In this document: positions 30,684-31,182 of the stretch, in pieces
How positions within the stretch are numbered: the stretch's first letter is position 1
Layout of the letters: every line of letters starts with the position of its first letter
Source of the DNA: an uncultured Oscillibacter sp.
Lineage (GTDB): Bacteria; Bacillota; Clostridia; Oscillospirales; Oscillospiraceae
Length of the DNA stretch: 31,182 bases
Direction: 5' to 3'
Assembly: GCF_910584465.1 (NCBI RefSeq)
Contig: NZ_CAJUBK010000026.1
Span: forward strand, 1-31,182
Notes under the pieces: model-generated
The model's input: the letters and a program-made list of their open reading frames with translations, nothing else
What the model was told of the DNA's origin: nothing
Database searches by the model: none
Position numbers and translations under genes: made by a program

Positions 30684-31182
30684 AAGACATCACCCTGGGG
30701 CAGTATTTCCCGGGGGACACCCCGGCCCACAAGCTGGACCCCCGGACGAAGATCTTGCTGGTGGTGCTGTACATCACGGCGCTGTTCACCGCCGGCAGCT
30801 TCCTGGCCTACGGCCTGATGGCCCTGGTGCTGGCCGCCTGCGTCCGGATCTCGAAGGTCGGGCTCAGGGCCCTGGTGAAGGGCCTGAAGCCGGTGCTGTT
30901 CATCATCGTCTTCACCGGGATCTTGAACCTGTTCTTCACCCCCGGGGAGGGTGAGCTCTGGGCCTGGGGGCCGTTCCACATCACGGACACGGGCCTGCGG
31001 AACGCCGCGTTCATGATCTTGCGCATCATGCTGCTCATCATGGGGACCTTCCTCATGACCTACACCACCAGCCCCATCAGCCTCACCGACGGGCTGGAGC
31101 GGCTGCTGAGCGGCCTGAAGCGCTTCCATGTGCCGGTCCATGAGCTGACCATGATCATGTCCATCGCCCTGCGCTTCATCCC
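30677..31182 (+). CDS. ecfT: Energy-coupling factor transmembrane protein EcfT (3'-truncated by the window)
   Basis: The frame opens MLKDITLGQYFPGDTPAHKLDPR, the typical EcfT start (the HKLDPRTK motif), and continues with membrane segments ILLVVLYITALFTA, LMALVLAACV, VLFIIVFTGILNLFF and FMILRIMLLIMGTFLM. It includes LTDGLERLLSGLKRFHVP, corresponding to the first coupling region for the ATPases. 168 complete codons are present; a full protein is about 265 residues. It is translationally coupled to EcfA2. Confidence 0.93.
   Translation, partial: MLKDITLGQYFPGDTPAHKLDPRTKILLVVLYITALFTAGSFLAYGLMALVLAACVRISKVGLRALVKGLKPVLFIIVFTGILNLFFTPGEGELWAWGPFHITDTGLRNAAFMILRIMLLIMGTFLMTYTTSPISLTDGLERLLSGLKRFHVPVHELTMIMSIALRFI

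Overview
The window looks like chromosomal DNA of a high-GC, Gram-positive anaerobe of the Oscillospiraceae type (Flavonifractor, Lawsonibacter or Oscillibacter relatives). This is an inference from the GC-rich Firmicutes codon use, strong AGGAGG ribosome sites, YesM/YesN-type two-component genes, an SLH-anchored GH25 lysozyme, an EcfA1-A2-T operon and several oxygen-sensitive Fe-S enzymes.

Region A (1-7202, all +) is a compact accessory cluster: the tail of an unknown protein, two FkbM-type methyltransferases that are tandem paralogues, a radical SAM protein, an aldo/keto reductase with two 4Fe-4S motifs, a second radical SAM protein and a family-2 glycosyltransferase. Several genes overlap by ATGA. 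Four of the products appear to carry the same ~100-residue Rossmann-like module (N-terminal in both methyltransferases and the second radical SAM protein, C-terminal in the reductase). I infer a pathway that builds or decorates a surface glycan or a carrier-bound metabolite. A scar between the methyltransferases fuses a piece of the radical SAM gene to a copy of the upstream gene's tail, so the cluster has been duplicated and internally deleted.

Region B (7203-8370) is debris: a 5'-truncated ABC ATPase remnant on the minus strand, a 5'-truncated and frameshifted GNAT acetyltransferase remnant on the plus strand, then a strong terminator.

Region C (8548-18761, all +) is a sugar uptake and sensing locus: a YtfQ-like lipoprotein, a double ABC ATPase and two permeases (galactofuranose/ribose-type importer), followed by a YesM-like histidine kinase, a YesN-like response regulator, a lipoprotein with two fused sugar-binding domains, and a DUF4867-like protein. 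The double-binding lipoprotein is translationally coupled to the regulators and may be the extracytoplasmic sensor.

Region D (19057-21257, minus) is an AmmeMemoRadiSam operon (fused MEMO-AMMECR1 protein plus radical SAM enzyme) that carries five separate disabling lesions and seems to be decaying. It faces a small unknown gene across a 47-bp palindrome with an OhrR/MarR-like core.

Region E (21750-22299, minus) is a tRNA operon (Met-CAT, Glu-TTC, Val-CAC) with a clear promoter, hairpins after each tRNA and a final terminator.

Region F (22365-27927) holds stand-alone units: a MerR/GyrI-type regulator behind a 19-bp-spaced promoter, an SLH-GH25 cell-wall hydrolase (minus), a GyrI-like small-molecule-binding protein, and a PadR regulator plus FtsW/RodA-like membrane protein (minus) under a promoter overlaid by two adjacent 20-bp repeats.

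Region G (27998-31182, +) is an operon of an RlmI-like methyltransferase, EcfA1, EcfA2 and the start of EcfT, the energising module of an energy-coupling-factor vitamin/metal importer; EcfT runs off the window.
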